A stretch of 64,000 nt of DNA, from the NCBI GenBank assembly GCA_949358305.1, contig OX442315.1:7776427-7840426 (forward strand), in the 5' to 3' direction. Within the stretch, counting starts at the first letter, position 1. Every line of letters starts with the position of its first letter. Positions 38,540-48,468 of the stretch are shown here, in pieces. The position numbers were made by a program, and so were the translations under genes. This DNA is from Strigamia acuminata. Taxonomy: Eukaryota; Arthropoda; Chilopoda; Geophilomorpha; Linotaeniidae. Under the pieces are notes generated by a model, which saw only the letters and a program-made list of their open reading frames with translations, did no database searches and was not told the DNA's origin.

Positions 38540-40216
38540 ATGGGAAAAAAGATCGAAAAAAAGAGAAAATACGTGTTGGTCGAATCCTCTTCCTCCGATG
38601 AAGAAGTAACGGCACCTCCTTCGGCCGCTGCCGTATTCGTAGAAGGGTGTCCCAAAACACCCGTGATTATCAACGCCAGAGGCTGGGATATTTTGAGTTG
38701 GGCTCGCCAACATCCCGAATTGCTCCCCGCTGAGCTTGGTCCACCCGGAACCCCCACGTTACAGGAGGAACCGGCCAAAAAAGAATCAACGGCGAAGCCA
38801 TTTGTTATTCCAAAGATAAAAGCGGATGATTTCGCCAGAAATAATCCGCCAATTGCAAAAAACCAGCCAAGTACCAGTAAACCGCGAAAGGTGGAAATTG
38901 TGTACAACCGAGTCAAGTCGCCCGAACGAAGAAGGAAATCCCCACCAATGGAAGCTAAACGCCGCCGAAATTCGGAAGACGCTACACCTTCCTCTTGTAC
39001 TGGCCAAGAGCGTCCAAAAAGAGAATACGTTAGATTTAACGATTCACCAGACCGAGACCGGGAAAAAAGGTCGTATTCCTCCTACCGAAGGTCCGACCAA
39101 CCTAGGAATAGGTCAAATACCAGCGCATGGTCAGATCGCCAAAAGTTGGCAAATAAAGTTCGTCAGATCCAGAAAAGACGAGAACAGTGTAAACAAGATA
39201 AAGAGAACGGAAAACCACATGATGATATGGTACTCTCGAAGGACGAAGTGCCATGTCCTTTTTGTTCCGCCGTCGGGTGGGTCTCGGGATCGGGAACCGG
39301 AGGCCACCTGGCGCAATGTTCCAATTGCGAGGGCACAAAGAAGCGGCCCAAAGGCCAACCTTGGCGCCCCAGCTTTCTGCCGTTTGTGGTCATGGGAATT
39401 CACCCTCCCCCGGCCAGGTTGTGGGCAACTTGCCCGGAGTGTAAAATTGTCCTCTCCAGTGACGGAAGATCGCCGTACATCAGCCCGGAGTTCTTGAACG
39501 CCATAACCACTCCACTAGGAAGGGAAATGCAAGATCTGAGAATTCCGCCAGAAGCTCTAGAGAGTTCCCGAAAACCACAGAGTACGACAGTCATCGATAA
39601 AGGATGTCAAACGGTATCCAAGGAGAACGAAAAAGAAGCCGAAAATGAACTTCTTGTGGAACCCTTTTTCCCTCCACCAGGAGCGAAAATAGCGCATCTA
39701 TTCGAATACGAGGTGAGCTACTATTTTCCGACGCTTTTTAGAATTGCCGAGAAAATCACGGAACAAATGCGCTCAGACTCTACCGATCCCTCGAATATCA
39801 ATTATGCTGTCCATGTGATGAAATTGATATTTAACGCCAATCGAGGCGAATCTTTTGCTATGCTGGAGCACATATGGACACTGTTAATTGACAGAGTCAA
39901 CACCGACGGAAAAGGATTAATAAACCCTTCATGGTTCTACGGACTCCCCTGCATTGCGGAGATATACGACGCTTCGAAGAAGGCTATTGAAGAAAGTTAT
40001 GAGTTAGTTGAGAAGACTCCAGAATATGAACCAAGGTCTCCGGAGTACGCGCCGAAATCTCCACCCGCAGAAGATATAGGTGAAGAACCCAATTTCGTCA
40101 TCGACCGAAGACCAGCGGAATTTCTTCCCCTAGAAAAGTCCGAAGTCGGTGAGTCCAGTGAGACTCTTAAGAAAGAGAGTGAAGGATCGGAGTCTGATGA
40201 AGAAGAAGTCAAGTGA
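38540..40216 (+). CDS. E0 third ORF, uncharacterised Cys-rich protein
   Basis: It has about 558 residues from the ATG that follows the acceptor-like site; 12 more codons are open upstream. The N-terminus is basic (MGKKIEKKRKY), then acidic-serine (ESSSSDEE). Next is an Arg/Ser/Pro-rich segment and, around residues 235-310, Cys pairs CPFC, CSNC and CPEC, with HLAQC between them, which could bind zinc. A helical region about 370-480 and an acidic tail with repeated YxPxSPEY-like units follow. There is no signal peptide or membrane helix, so it is not an envelope. A faint resemblance of its helical part to ORF3 of E1/E2 is noted but uncertain. Confidence 0.78.
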   Translation: MGKKIEKKRKYVLVESSSSDEEVTAPPSAAAVFVEGCPKTPVIINARGWDILSWARQHPELLPAELGPPGTPTLQEEPAKKESTAKPFVIPKIKADDFARNNPPIAKNQPSTSKPRKVEIVYNRVKSPERRRKSPPMEAKRRRNSEDATPSSCTGQERPKREYVRFNDSPDRDREKRSYSSYRRSDQPRNRSNTSAWSDRQKLANKVRQIQKRREQCKQDKENGKPHDDMVLSKDEVPCPFCSAVGWVSGSGTGGHLAQCSNCEGTKKRPKGQPWRPSFLPFVVMGIHPPPARLWATCPECKIVLSSDGRSPYISPEFLNAITTPLGREMQDLRIPPEALESSRKPQSTTVIDKGCQTVSKENEKEAENELLVEPFFPPPGAKIAHLFEYEVSYYFPTLFRIAEKITEQMRSDSTDPSNINYAVHVMKLIFNANRGESFAMLEHIWTLLIDRVNTDGKGLINPSWFYGLPCIAEIYDASKKAIEESYELVEKTPEYEPRSPEYAPKSPPAEDIGEEPNFVIDRRPAEFLPLEKSEVGESSETLKKESEGSESDEEEVK

Positions 40217-40723
40217 CTCGCGGAGTTAATTTTCGAATTTAATAGAATTTAAGGAAAAAATGTTAGAATTAACGAAAAACTCAAAAGTATTCTGTTTAGT
40301 ATTTAATAAGCGGTTGTGATATGCAAAAGTCATGTTATTTTTAAAAAAAAGGAAAATCGAGAGATAATCCTATAAATCAAAAGAAATCTTTTAATAATTG
40401 TTAAGCTAAAAAGAAATAATTTACCAAAAAATTATGTTAAGATTCCCGTTATTTGAAATAATAATTGTGTGAAGAAATGAGGCTAAGTGTTGTAAAGTTC
40501 CAAGTTTGTTTTATTGTAACCAAATAATATTTTATTCTTGATAATTCATTAAAAAAGAATTGTTGCGCACATCAGAAATATGAAATTTATTTTGAGTCAC
40601 CCGCATACGCACTCAGCTGTTCGGGATGAAAAAAGTCCTGTTTTGAGATATTAATAAAATCATTTCGCAAGAATAACATAAACTTATGAATAAAATTTAT
40701 AAGTTGAGTAATTAAGGGGGATG
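40217..40723 (+). other. E0 3' untranslated region and polypurine tract
   Basis: AT-rich sequence with no gene follows the third ORF. The tract aaggggga at 40714-40721 stands 2 nt before the 3' LTR and is the likely plus-strand primer. Confidence 0.7.
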
Positions 40724-42500
40724 TATGACGGTTTATAAGTGCTATTTATTAATAACACGGCCGAATTTTAAGTGTTTTTTGCGAAACCCGCATTTGTCAA
40801 TGCTCCGAGTCGCCACTAGATGGCGCGATTATAATTCAGCGGTAAATTCGAATTGCGAGTTAAGAAAACTGGTAAATAAATATAAGAATATATTTATTTG
40901 TATGAAACGACACTTTATTAGGATTAATATAAATATATATTAATAATTATTGTTCACACTAAGTGATGGGAATCTCTAGTTCAGCAGAAATGGAGATTTG
41001 ATAATCCATCGATCAACCGATCGATGTGATTGGTGGATCCATTTCCGGTCCTGGGTATCCAGTTCCGGTTGTGGTGTGAATTAGCATATTGCTCCTCCGT
41101 ATCCACTTCCGGCGATACGGGATTGGAGGGATTCGTGGAACCCATGTTCCAATTGGTTGATTGGATTAATCTCTAATCCAGTCAGGTTATATAAACCCAA
41201 ACAACCGGCCATCCAGCAGCTCTGTTTGATTATTTTCTGTTTGGTATTGTTACTTAAGAAATATGATTCATTGTTCACGTGGAAGACCGTTTAGTTCTTT
41301 GGTTCTTTGTTGATTCGTTCGCAAAGAACCGCGGCATGATTCTACCGAATCATGCAACCACCGGCAATTGAAGCCGACGTATTGGATTGTTATGTTGCAT
41401 ACATGTTTCAATTTACGGTCTCGCCGAGGAGAACCTGCCTTCTGTGCAATTCAGTATCCTCCGGGCAGGACTGAGTGGTCATTTTCGGTATGAACGCATT
41501 CCGTAACCGTGAGTAAGCACCGGAACTGTTGAGAGTTGGTTCCTTCACCTGATGGTGCCAAAGCAGTCTGTTTTACAGTAACCACGAGTAGCACCAAGTG
41601 TTTGGCAAGCTGATTCTCATGGTATTCGGTGCCAAAGTAGTCGGTTTGTTATTAGTACCGCGAAGGGCTAAACTGCTGTGCGGAGCCGCAAGCTATCGAC
41701 TCCTGTGTACGTGATACCGTCAATCGCTAGACGAACGACCGTGTTGCGACGCAGGGGACGCTTGATACCGTTCTGCATGGCAAGGCGTATTCTCCATCGA
41801 CGGCAATTGTGTGTTGCGACGGGAAGTCTAATATGTTTCTCTTTCTTTGTAAAACAGCAAACAGATCTAACTTGAAGACAAGTTAGATCACCCAAATCAA
41901 GAAGATTTGATCACCAATTACACGAAGACTCGAGAGAGTAACAAAACAAGTGGATAACAACTTATCAGCGAAATATCTGAATAAAGAACAAACTCACAAC
42001 ACTTATGAATTAAATATAATTCATAATCGGAATATTGATAAGTAAATGAACACATTTACTTACACCAATATCCAACCTCAGTTGTGGCGGTGCGGACAAA
42101 GTCAACCGCAAGGCTCAGATCATTCGATTTATCGACGTGCAATAATTTACACAAGCGAACCAAGGAACCAGCGAAGCCGTATCGGACTCCCGGATACAGC
42201 CATCCGGCTTAGATGACATCTATAACCAGGTCGAGCGACGGGGAAACCGCTCCCGCATCTCGGACACGTAACGTTATTATTTTAGGGCCAATCTGCCACT
42301 CGATTGTATAGTTTAATAGCCAAGTTAACTTGCCAAATATCGGCCTTAAGTCCTATGTATAAACTCAGCTCATTTTCCTATTGTTTACCAACAATAAACT
42401 GTCTTGTATTTATCTCTTGTATTATATTCACTGTGTTATTATATTTGCGATCTATTCCCGGTACCATTGTTAAATGGGAGTTGTGGTCGTCACCGTCACA
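40724..42500 (+). repeat. E0 3' LTR, 1777 bp
   Basis: It has the same length and ends as 28496-30272 and the compared parts are identical. The last base precedes the right copy of the tcat duplication (42501-42504). Confidence 0.95.
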
Positions 42501-44187
42501 TCATGTCGGCAAGCAAATGCGAAGCAATCCCCCGACAAGGGAGGAAATAATTGTGCAACAAAAATTAGACAAGAAATGTCAGGATAGAGCTAGATTCGTA
42601 CTGACAGGAAAATATCCGCCCAACTTAACCAGAAGGCAGAAGCGTCGTTATGCACACGAATCCATAGATTACCTATTGGATGACGGCCTTTTGGTGAAAC
42701 ATCACCCAAATCACCAAGATGACTTGAGTGAATCGGACACCGCAGTAAAGGTAGTAATACCTGCTTCCTTAATCGGTCGCGTGCTGTGGTTGTTACACGG
42801 GCACCCGCTTGCGAGCCATGCGGGAGTAAGCAGAACACTCTATCGTGCTACACAGCTTTTTCACTGGACAGGGATGAAAAAAGATATTGCTCTTTTTGTC
42901 CACCAATGTCAGCGATGTCAAGCGTGCAAGCCGAGGAGTAAATCACCATTCGAAACTATTTTCTTAGGGCCTTACGCGCCTTTTGATTGTTTAAGTGTCG
43001 ATGTGATGGGCCCAAAACCCGTTACGGGAAATAAAAATGCGTACATTATCGTTATAATGGACGTGGCGACTCGTTGGCCCGAGTTGTACGCCGTCGCTAG
43101 ACCTTCAGCAGAAAAAATCGTTGAATGTATCTACGACGTAGCGTTACGTTACGGATTTCCACGTAAAATGATATCCGACAACGGACCCCAATTTATCTCG
43201 AAAATTTGGGGTAAGTTTTGTGAGAAATTCGGGATTGTGGCGTCACATACTTCGACCTACAATCCCAGAACAAATCCCGTTGAGCGACTCAACAGGGACA
43301 TTAAATATGCACTAAGTATATTCACTGACATCCACAATAAGTGGGATGAATACTTGAGGGAGATCGCGTTCAGCATACGAACAACAGTCTCGAGGACGAG
43401 AGATTTTTCTCCGGCCTACCTCAACTTCGCCCGGGAGCTACGAGTGCCTTGGGACCCACGAGTGGCAGAGTCAGTAAATGTGGTGGACCCTGAGAAACCA
43501 CATGAGTACGTGTATAAATTGGAGCAAACCATCTCCAACACGTACAAGCACATGATGGCGCACATTTTTAATATGCGCGACCGCATTTTACAAGATAAAA
43601 GCGGTAGAAAATTTGTGAATTTCGAGATCAATGATTTGGTGTGGAAAGACACACACATCCTCTCAAATGCAGCGAGAGGAATCACCGCCAGCTTGGCCGA
43701 CAAGAGAGATGGTCCGTATGTGATCATCGGCAAGCATGGCGGTAACGCGTATAAACTACGTAAGCTCGAGGACAATACCGAGCATAAGTCGATCCAGGTA
43801 CGAGAGTTAACTCCGTACATTCCGGAATTCCCGCAAGAAATGTGGGCAAAAGGCCAAGTCAAGTCTAAAACTGACGGCCAAATCGTCGATATGTTCGCTG
43901 GCGAGTCGGAAAAAGCACCGCCAAGTGACAACGAGGAGTATTTCGACGCCCCTTCACCACCGGTAAACGAGATAGTTGAATCCGTTCCGGATCCAATTTT
44001 GGTCGGGGGGGAAACAGGAGAAACTCCTGAAACAAACACAAAAAACACGGATAAAAAAGAAAACAATAATGAGGAGGTACAGACACAAAAAACAACAAAA
44101 AATATCGTACCTGTCTCGACTCATCACCTGCGGCCCCGTGGAAGTAATCCGTTTATAAAAGACGGAAAGGTCGTAGGAAAGGAGTAG
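42501..44187 (+). pseudogene. pol: E1 pol, 3' part: integrase
   Basis: This continues E1 pol in frame after E0. It carries the integrase zinc site (HGHPLASHAG ... CQRCQAC), catalytic Asp in SVDVMGP, Asp in SDNGPQF and Glu in NPVERLNRDIK, then a GPY/F-like module (KRDGPYVIIGKHGG) and an acidic tail. It is almost identical to the E2 integrase until the last 30 or so residues, where the two diverge. Open reading into the LTR on its left is accidental. Confidence 0.92.
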
Positions 44188-44340
44188 AAAACGTTACGAG
44201 TCGATGGCGACGCTGAAAAACAAAAAAATTGACCGATCGACAGCGCTAGCCATCAAAATCCGAGACTCTGAAAATTTCGCTAAGTCCAACAAAGCGGATA
44301 TCGGTCGAATTCGCGTCACGAGATGGCGTGGAAACGCGGG

Positions 44341-44453
44341 ACCCGTAGCAAAATTATCGGCACGGGTCGGATACCGCGTGCAAAAGACCCCGTAGCAGCG
44401 ATCGCGCACGGGCGTAGAAACAAAGGAGCCCCGTAGCGTAACATGCGCACGGG
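44341..44453 (+). other. Array of three similar stem-loops between E1 pol and ORF3
   Basis: Three hairpins, each cccgtagc ... gcacggg, lie at 44341-44367, 44389-44412 and 44430-44453, with loops of 14-15 bases. E2 has the same three at 49741-49853 on the other strand, although the surrounding sequence is diverged. The bases 44188-44340 and 44454-44667 around them hold no gene. Confidence 0.6.
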
Positions 44454-44667
44454 CTGTTGCGCACAGTCATAAACACCTGGTTCTGGAGTAAAATTACCCA
44501 GAACCCACCACGATTGCCTCGTTTTCACCCGGACTTCCGCTAAAATCAGCTGATCGTCGTCCGCACGTGATACACAGCGAGTGCATTTTTAACCAAGTTT
44601 TTGATCCATTTTACGAGAAGTTTTCAAGTTTTTTAATCGTGGTCTGACTGAACGCGCAATCCTCACG

Positions 44668-44760
44668 ATGGATGAGGAAGGAGGGGACGAGGAAATGCTT
44701 GAAATACAGCATCATGACGAGAATTGGGACCCGGACATAAACGTAGTTCCACCCGATCAG
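44668..44760 (+). CDS. E1 ORF3 exon 1 (31 acidic codons)
   Basis: ATG at 44668 opens MDEEGGDEEMLEIQHHDENW and runs to VVPPDQ, ending at cag | gtagtagtcgg. It is similar in sequence to the E2 exon 1 (shared DEN/EENWD and PDQ) and matches E3 in position, length and charge. The joint to exon 2 is phase 0. Confidence 0.72.
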
Positions 44761-45561
44761 GTAGTAGTCGGCATCGCCGCACGAGATTTAGCTCCGTGCG
44801 GTCGAATTAAAGATACACTTGACTAATACTTGACATGAACGCTCTGCGTTCGAAATAGTGTATAATTATTATACTAATATCCACGATCGCGAGAGCGATT
44901 GTATTTTCTCCTATTATTTGTCTTCAAGGACGCGATAGCAGACAAACTGTCGCCTCGCTCCTTGAAGATGACTCACGACAATTGACACGAACGAGACAAA
45001 GGAAACGAGCTTTCTTTTTATATTCCAGAAATGGGAATAATTTATTGGATGGATTTTGAAAGAATTTATAGAACGTTGTTTCTATTTTTATTTGCTATTT
45101 TATTTGCGAATTTTTTCCCGATGACACTAATTTATTATAGATTCGTTTTTTAACTCGACTTTAACTCCGAATTTTTGGAGTTATTATTAGACAAATTTAT
45201 TTCTTTACAAGTTAATTCACGACAAGAACATTTGTTTACATGTTCTAAAATTGTTATTGGAGATTTTCACGAACGATTTCGCGAATTTATTGGTTTAAAT
45301 ACAAATTTACAGTTTAATTTTAAATTAAGCAATCCGAAGAAAAATTTCCGGATTAATACGCTCGATTCCGTCTCGTGGTTATCATTGGACGTGAACCAGA
45401 TGTGCCAAGAAGACTCTTTTCTTCCTGACAAGGACGAATCAATGAACAGGAATAGGACTCGACGAGCGGTCGCACGTTTCAGCGACGTTCCTCGAGCCCA
45501 CCCCCTATTTATCTCCGTGTTATTGGCGATTTCATTAATTATTTTGTTTCCATCATTGCAG
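44761..45561 (+). other. E1 ORF3 intron (predicted, 801 bp, phase 0)
   Basis: The donor is gatcag | gtagtagtc and the acceptor ttttgtttccatcattgcag | atggag, with a T-rich tract before it. The last 387 bases happen to be open in the exon 2 frame and would add 129 residues including a hydrophobic stretch (SVLLAISLIILF). E2 does not have this extension, so it is more likely intronic. Confidence 0.72.
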
Positions 45562-48429
45562 ATGGAGCTCCGAGACACATGGGGAGCGCTCAGCCCCGCA
45601 TGCATAGTGCGAGCGGGCATATATCGAGGCGTACTGCCCGATTTTCTGCGCCGCTGCTTTGGCGAAGATGCGAAGCCATACCGCCTGCGCGTATTATTTT
45701 CGCGCGCCCTCGCCAAGCGTTGGGTTAACGATTGTACACTCCTGGACGCGTTCCCGGAGTCGGTGCGAAACGTCGTCGCTGCAGAGCTCGCTCGCATCGA
45801 TGACCCGAAGTCACCAATCTTCCACCCGGCCCTGTCGAGCCAATACTCCGGCAGGCCGGCGGAGGAGCATGTGTTGTTCGCGTGGCAAGCGGCCGAGACC
45901 GAGGAGGCCCGCGAAGAAGTGTATCAACACTACCGCCAGCAGCTAATCGACACTGCGCCGGCGGTTGCAGAGCGGATTTTGCAAGACGACGGAATGAGCA
46001 CCGCCGATATACATCTGTGGTGCGAGCAGATTCGGCAGGGAGAAGTTACGCCACAGTGGCGACCGAGAATGGGGATTCTCACGTCACAAGCTGAAATGTG
46101 GCAACTCCACTATTTGGGAATTCTCGGCCCCAAATATAATTTCCCAAGGAAGCGCAAGCGCTCCAAGGGAACCGGGGGCAGCGAATCGCGCTCCCCGGGA
46201 CGGTCGAAGAAACAGTGCGTCGAACAGCACTCGACCGTCAACGATGGAGCGGGAACGTCAGCGCAGCCACCGCGCGACCCCGCGAATTACACCAGACCAA
46301 GGGTGTTCGTCAACCGTCAGATGAAAGACGGTAAAGAGACTCGAGAAGTCTGGATTTCGGGTGACGAAGAGCGAGTCTCTCGTCCCCGTGTCGGCAGACA
46401 TCCGCTAACTCATCGTGAGCAGCGGAAACGAGACCGCAAAGAGCGGTATTTCGCTCGCTGCGAGGCGCGAGGAATTCCCCTTCCCGAACACGCTCTCAAA
46501 GCAATCGAAGCGAAGGAAGCGAGAGAGGCACGATCGAAGTCGAGTGGCCGATCTTCCGGGGAGCGTCGCGTCCTAGCGCCAGACACGCGGGACCTTCGCG
46601 AGATCATCACCCAGATGAAACGCAAGAAATTGTCGCGTTTCGACCCCGCGATGCAGTTCGCTCGCAAGATGGGCGTCGTCGAGCATGGTACCGTGATTCC
46701 ACACGAAGTGGCACGGTGGTTAAGCGAATATGTCAATTCGCGACCGCGTGTAGAAAACGCGCCTACGGCCGTCGTTCCACCGACGAGTACTGTAAGCCAG
46801 CTCCCGGCACTCCAAGTCACGCCGACTGGAGTGCAAGCGACGCTGCCACCGCCAACACAACAGTCTTTGACGTTGCTGTTGCCGACGCAGTCATCAACGT
46901 CGCAACCGTTGCCAGCACGGCAGTCCCTGACGCTGCCGCCGCCGACACAGCCGCTGCCGCCGCCGACGCAGCCCCCGCCGCCGCCGCCGCCGATGCCGGG
47001 TTCGAGCACTACGCCGAACTTGGCCGTCGACGACTCGGTGATGTTGCCCGTTCACCAGAGCATTGCGCGGGAATGCCATAACGCCCGATTCGGAGAATAT
47101 TACCCGAGCAAGGCAAGACACGACCGCACCGCGATGTGGTATGAACAGCGTGACGAAAACGCACGGCTGGCTCGAGAAGCAGCCAATCCATCGATCGAAG
47201 AGCTCTTGGCCTTCGCATTTGTGATGGAGGACCCGAGAGCCGCCGCCGCTGCTCTGCAGGGCGCCGACGTCACTCAGCGCCATTTCATCGAGTGGGGGAT
47301 TTCGATGATGCGGCACCACTCGCGCGCGTTCGCTGCAGATCCTGATCGCAGCAACCCTGTAAATCGGCGCAGTCTACAGCTGGCTTTGACGAAAATCATG
47401 GTCCAGTTATTGACCCCCTCGCTCTTTGGGGTCGGACGACAGGCGATGGCCTGTTGGTCCGTAGTCGACAGAGAGGGTGTGCAGATACCTCGCGCACTCG
47501 TTGGGGAATGGAGCGCCATTCTCCCCAACCCGGCGATGACTCGCTTCGAGCTGACCCGGGACGTGGTGAACCCCGAATGGGAGGGGTATAAGTTGCGGAG
47601 CATGGCCTTCCGCCACGCCGTTACCACGTGGGAGCCAACACCGTCAGCGCAGTCACACGCAATGATGGTCACGAGTGAAGAGCCGATGGAGAGCGACGCC
47701 GCCTCTTCGACTGCTTCACGTGGAGCCCCAACTCCACCTCCGCCGCCGCCACCGATGCCACCAGCGGCGACGCCACAGACACCCGTCCTATCAAATGCGG
47801 CGGGTAAGCCTAGACGCCTGCTATGCCGGACGCCGCCAACGATGTCCGCCGCTCGCCAGAGCCTGACGCCTCCCGCAGCCCAAGAAGCGCAGGAAGAGAC
47901 TGTCCAGCAGGCAGTGGTTTCGAAGAGCGCCAAGCCAGCGAAAGCGGCGAAGCCTCCGACAAACTACTATGAGAAGTTGTGTGACGAGTTCTCTCAGCTG
48001 TCGATGACGACGGCGACGCGCAAATTCATCCTCGCGCAGAGAGACAAGGGGAAATCGGTATTCGTTTGGCTACACAACCAGGTGCGCCAGACCACCGATT
48101 TGATCCTCCATCAGCGTTTGCTGAGGGCCCACCGTGCGCCTCGAACGGCCGCGGAGGCGAACGCGATCCGGCACACCAATTCCGGGTTTTCGGCGTTCAT
48201 TCCGCGGGTTTGGCTGCATGAGAGGAGACGTGCCCCGTACGAGCCAGCCGGCGGCCACGCATTGTGCTTCATTTCCGAGCACGAGGACCCCCGCGACCAG
48301 TCTTCAGCCTTGGTTGGAGATCTGGTTTTGCCGCCCGGCGTTGTGCCGCCCGGCGCTGAGCCGCCCGTCCCTGGAGTGAGTTTCGCCCAGGCGATGGATC
48401 CAGCGTCGGGTCCCAGCAAGAAGGATTGA
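45562..48429 (+). CDS. E1 ORF3 exon 2, uncharacterised 955-residue segment
   Basis: It begins MELRDTWGALSPACIVRAG directly after the acceptor. The layout is as in E2: a charged helical N-terminal third (RPAEEHVLFAWQAAETEEA, TPQWRPRMGILTSQAEMWQL), a basic patch PRKRKRSKG, repeated Pro-rich tracts (PPPTQPLPPP), a block with SVMLPVHQSIARECHNARF and NRRSLQLALTKIMVQLL, and a C-terminal block SVFVWLHNQVR, HQRLLRAHRAP, RVWLHERR, HALCFISEHEDPRD. Much more diverged from E2 than gag-pol is. No domain of known function is recognised. Confidence 0.82.
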   Translation: MELRDTWGALSPACIVRAGIYRGVLPDFLRRCFGEDAKPYRLRVLFSRALAKRWVNDCTLLDAFPESVRNVVAAELARIDDPKSPIFHPALSSQYSGRPAEEHVLFAWQAAETEEAREEVYQHYRQQLIDTAPAVAERILQDDGMSTADIHLWCEQIRQGEVTPQWRPRMGILTSQAEMWQLHYLGILGPKYNFPRKRKRSKGTGGSESRSPGRSKKQCVEQHSTVNDGAGTSAQPPRDPANYTRPRVFVNRQMKDGKETREVWISGDEERVSRPRVGRHPLTHREQRKRDRKERYFARCEARGIPLPEHALKAIEAKEAREARSKSSGRSSGERRVLAPDTRDLREIITQMKRKKLSRFDPAMQFARKMGVVEHGTVIPHEVARWLSEYVNSRPRVENAPTAVVPPTSTVSQLPALQVTPTGVQATLPPPTQQSLTLLLPTQSSTSQPLPARQSLTLPPPTQPLPPPTQPPPPPPPMPGSSTTPNLAVDDSVMLPVHQSIARECHNARFGEYYPSKARHDRTAMWYEQRDENARLAREAANPSIEELLAFAFVMEDPRAAAAALQGADVTQRHFIEWGISMMRHHSRAFAADPDRSNPVNRRSLQLALTKIMVQLLTPSLFGVGRQAMACWSVVDREGVQIPRALVGEWSAILPNPAMTRFELTRDVVNPEWEGYKLRSMAFRHAVTTWEPTPSAQSHAMMVTSEEPMESDAASSTASRGAPTPPPPPPPMPPAATPQTPVLSNAAGKPRRLLCRTPPTMSAARQSLTPPAAQEAQEETVQQAVVSKSAKPAKAAKPPTNYYEKLCDEFSQLSMTTATRKFILAQRDKGKSVFVWLHNQVRQTTDLILHQRLLRAHRAPRTAAEANAIRHTNSGFSAFIPRVWLHERRRAPYEPAGGHALCFISEHEDPRDQSSALVGDLVLPPGVVPPGAEPPVPGVSFAQAMDPASGPSKKD

Positions 48430-48450
48430 TCGCTCCGAACACCGGCGGTC

Positions 48451-48466
48451 AGAGCTGGGAGGGGGA
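48451..48466 (+). other. E1 polypurine tract
   Basis: agagctgggaggggga lies 2 nt before the 3' LTR, followed by cg. The left-edge element has the identical stretch at 51-66. Confidence 0.8.
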
Positions 48467-48468
48467 CG

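Larger units (their letters stand above)
28496..42500 (+). mobile_element. E0: innermost, complete Ty3/Gypsy retrotransposon, 14.0 kb
   Basis: It has 1777-bp LTRs of equal length, identical where compared, a tRNA-Gln PBS, gag, pol in the -1 frame, a third ORF with Cys-rich motifs, a purine tract and the duplication tcat. All three coding regions are open, and nothing interrupts it. It is the youngest layer and could be an active copy. Its codon use is more AT-rich than that of E1-E3 and its family is different. Confidence 0.96.

Noticed and set aside
42304-42500. N-terminal part of the 627-codon ORF that begins in the E0 3' LTR
   Set aside because: It is LTR sequence read in frame by chance; real E1 pol coding resumes at the tcat duplication.
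45175-45561. N-terminal extension of the E1 ORF3 with a hydrophobic stretch, as a possible signal or membrane anchor
   Set aside because: It precedes a strong splice acceptor, has no counterpart in E2 and lies where an intron is predicted in all three elements. It is better read as intron sequence that happens to be open.
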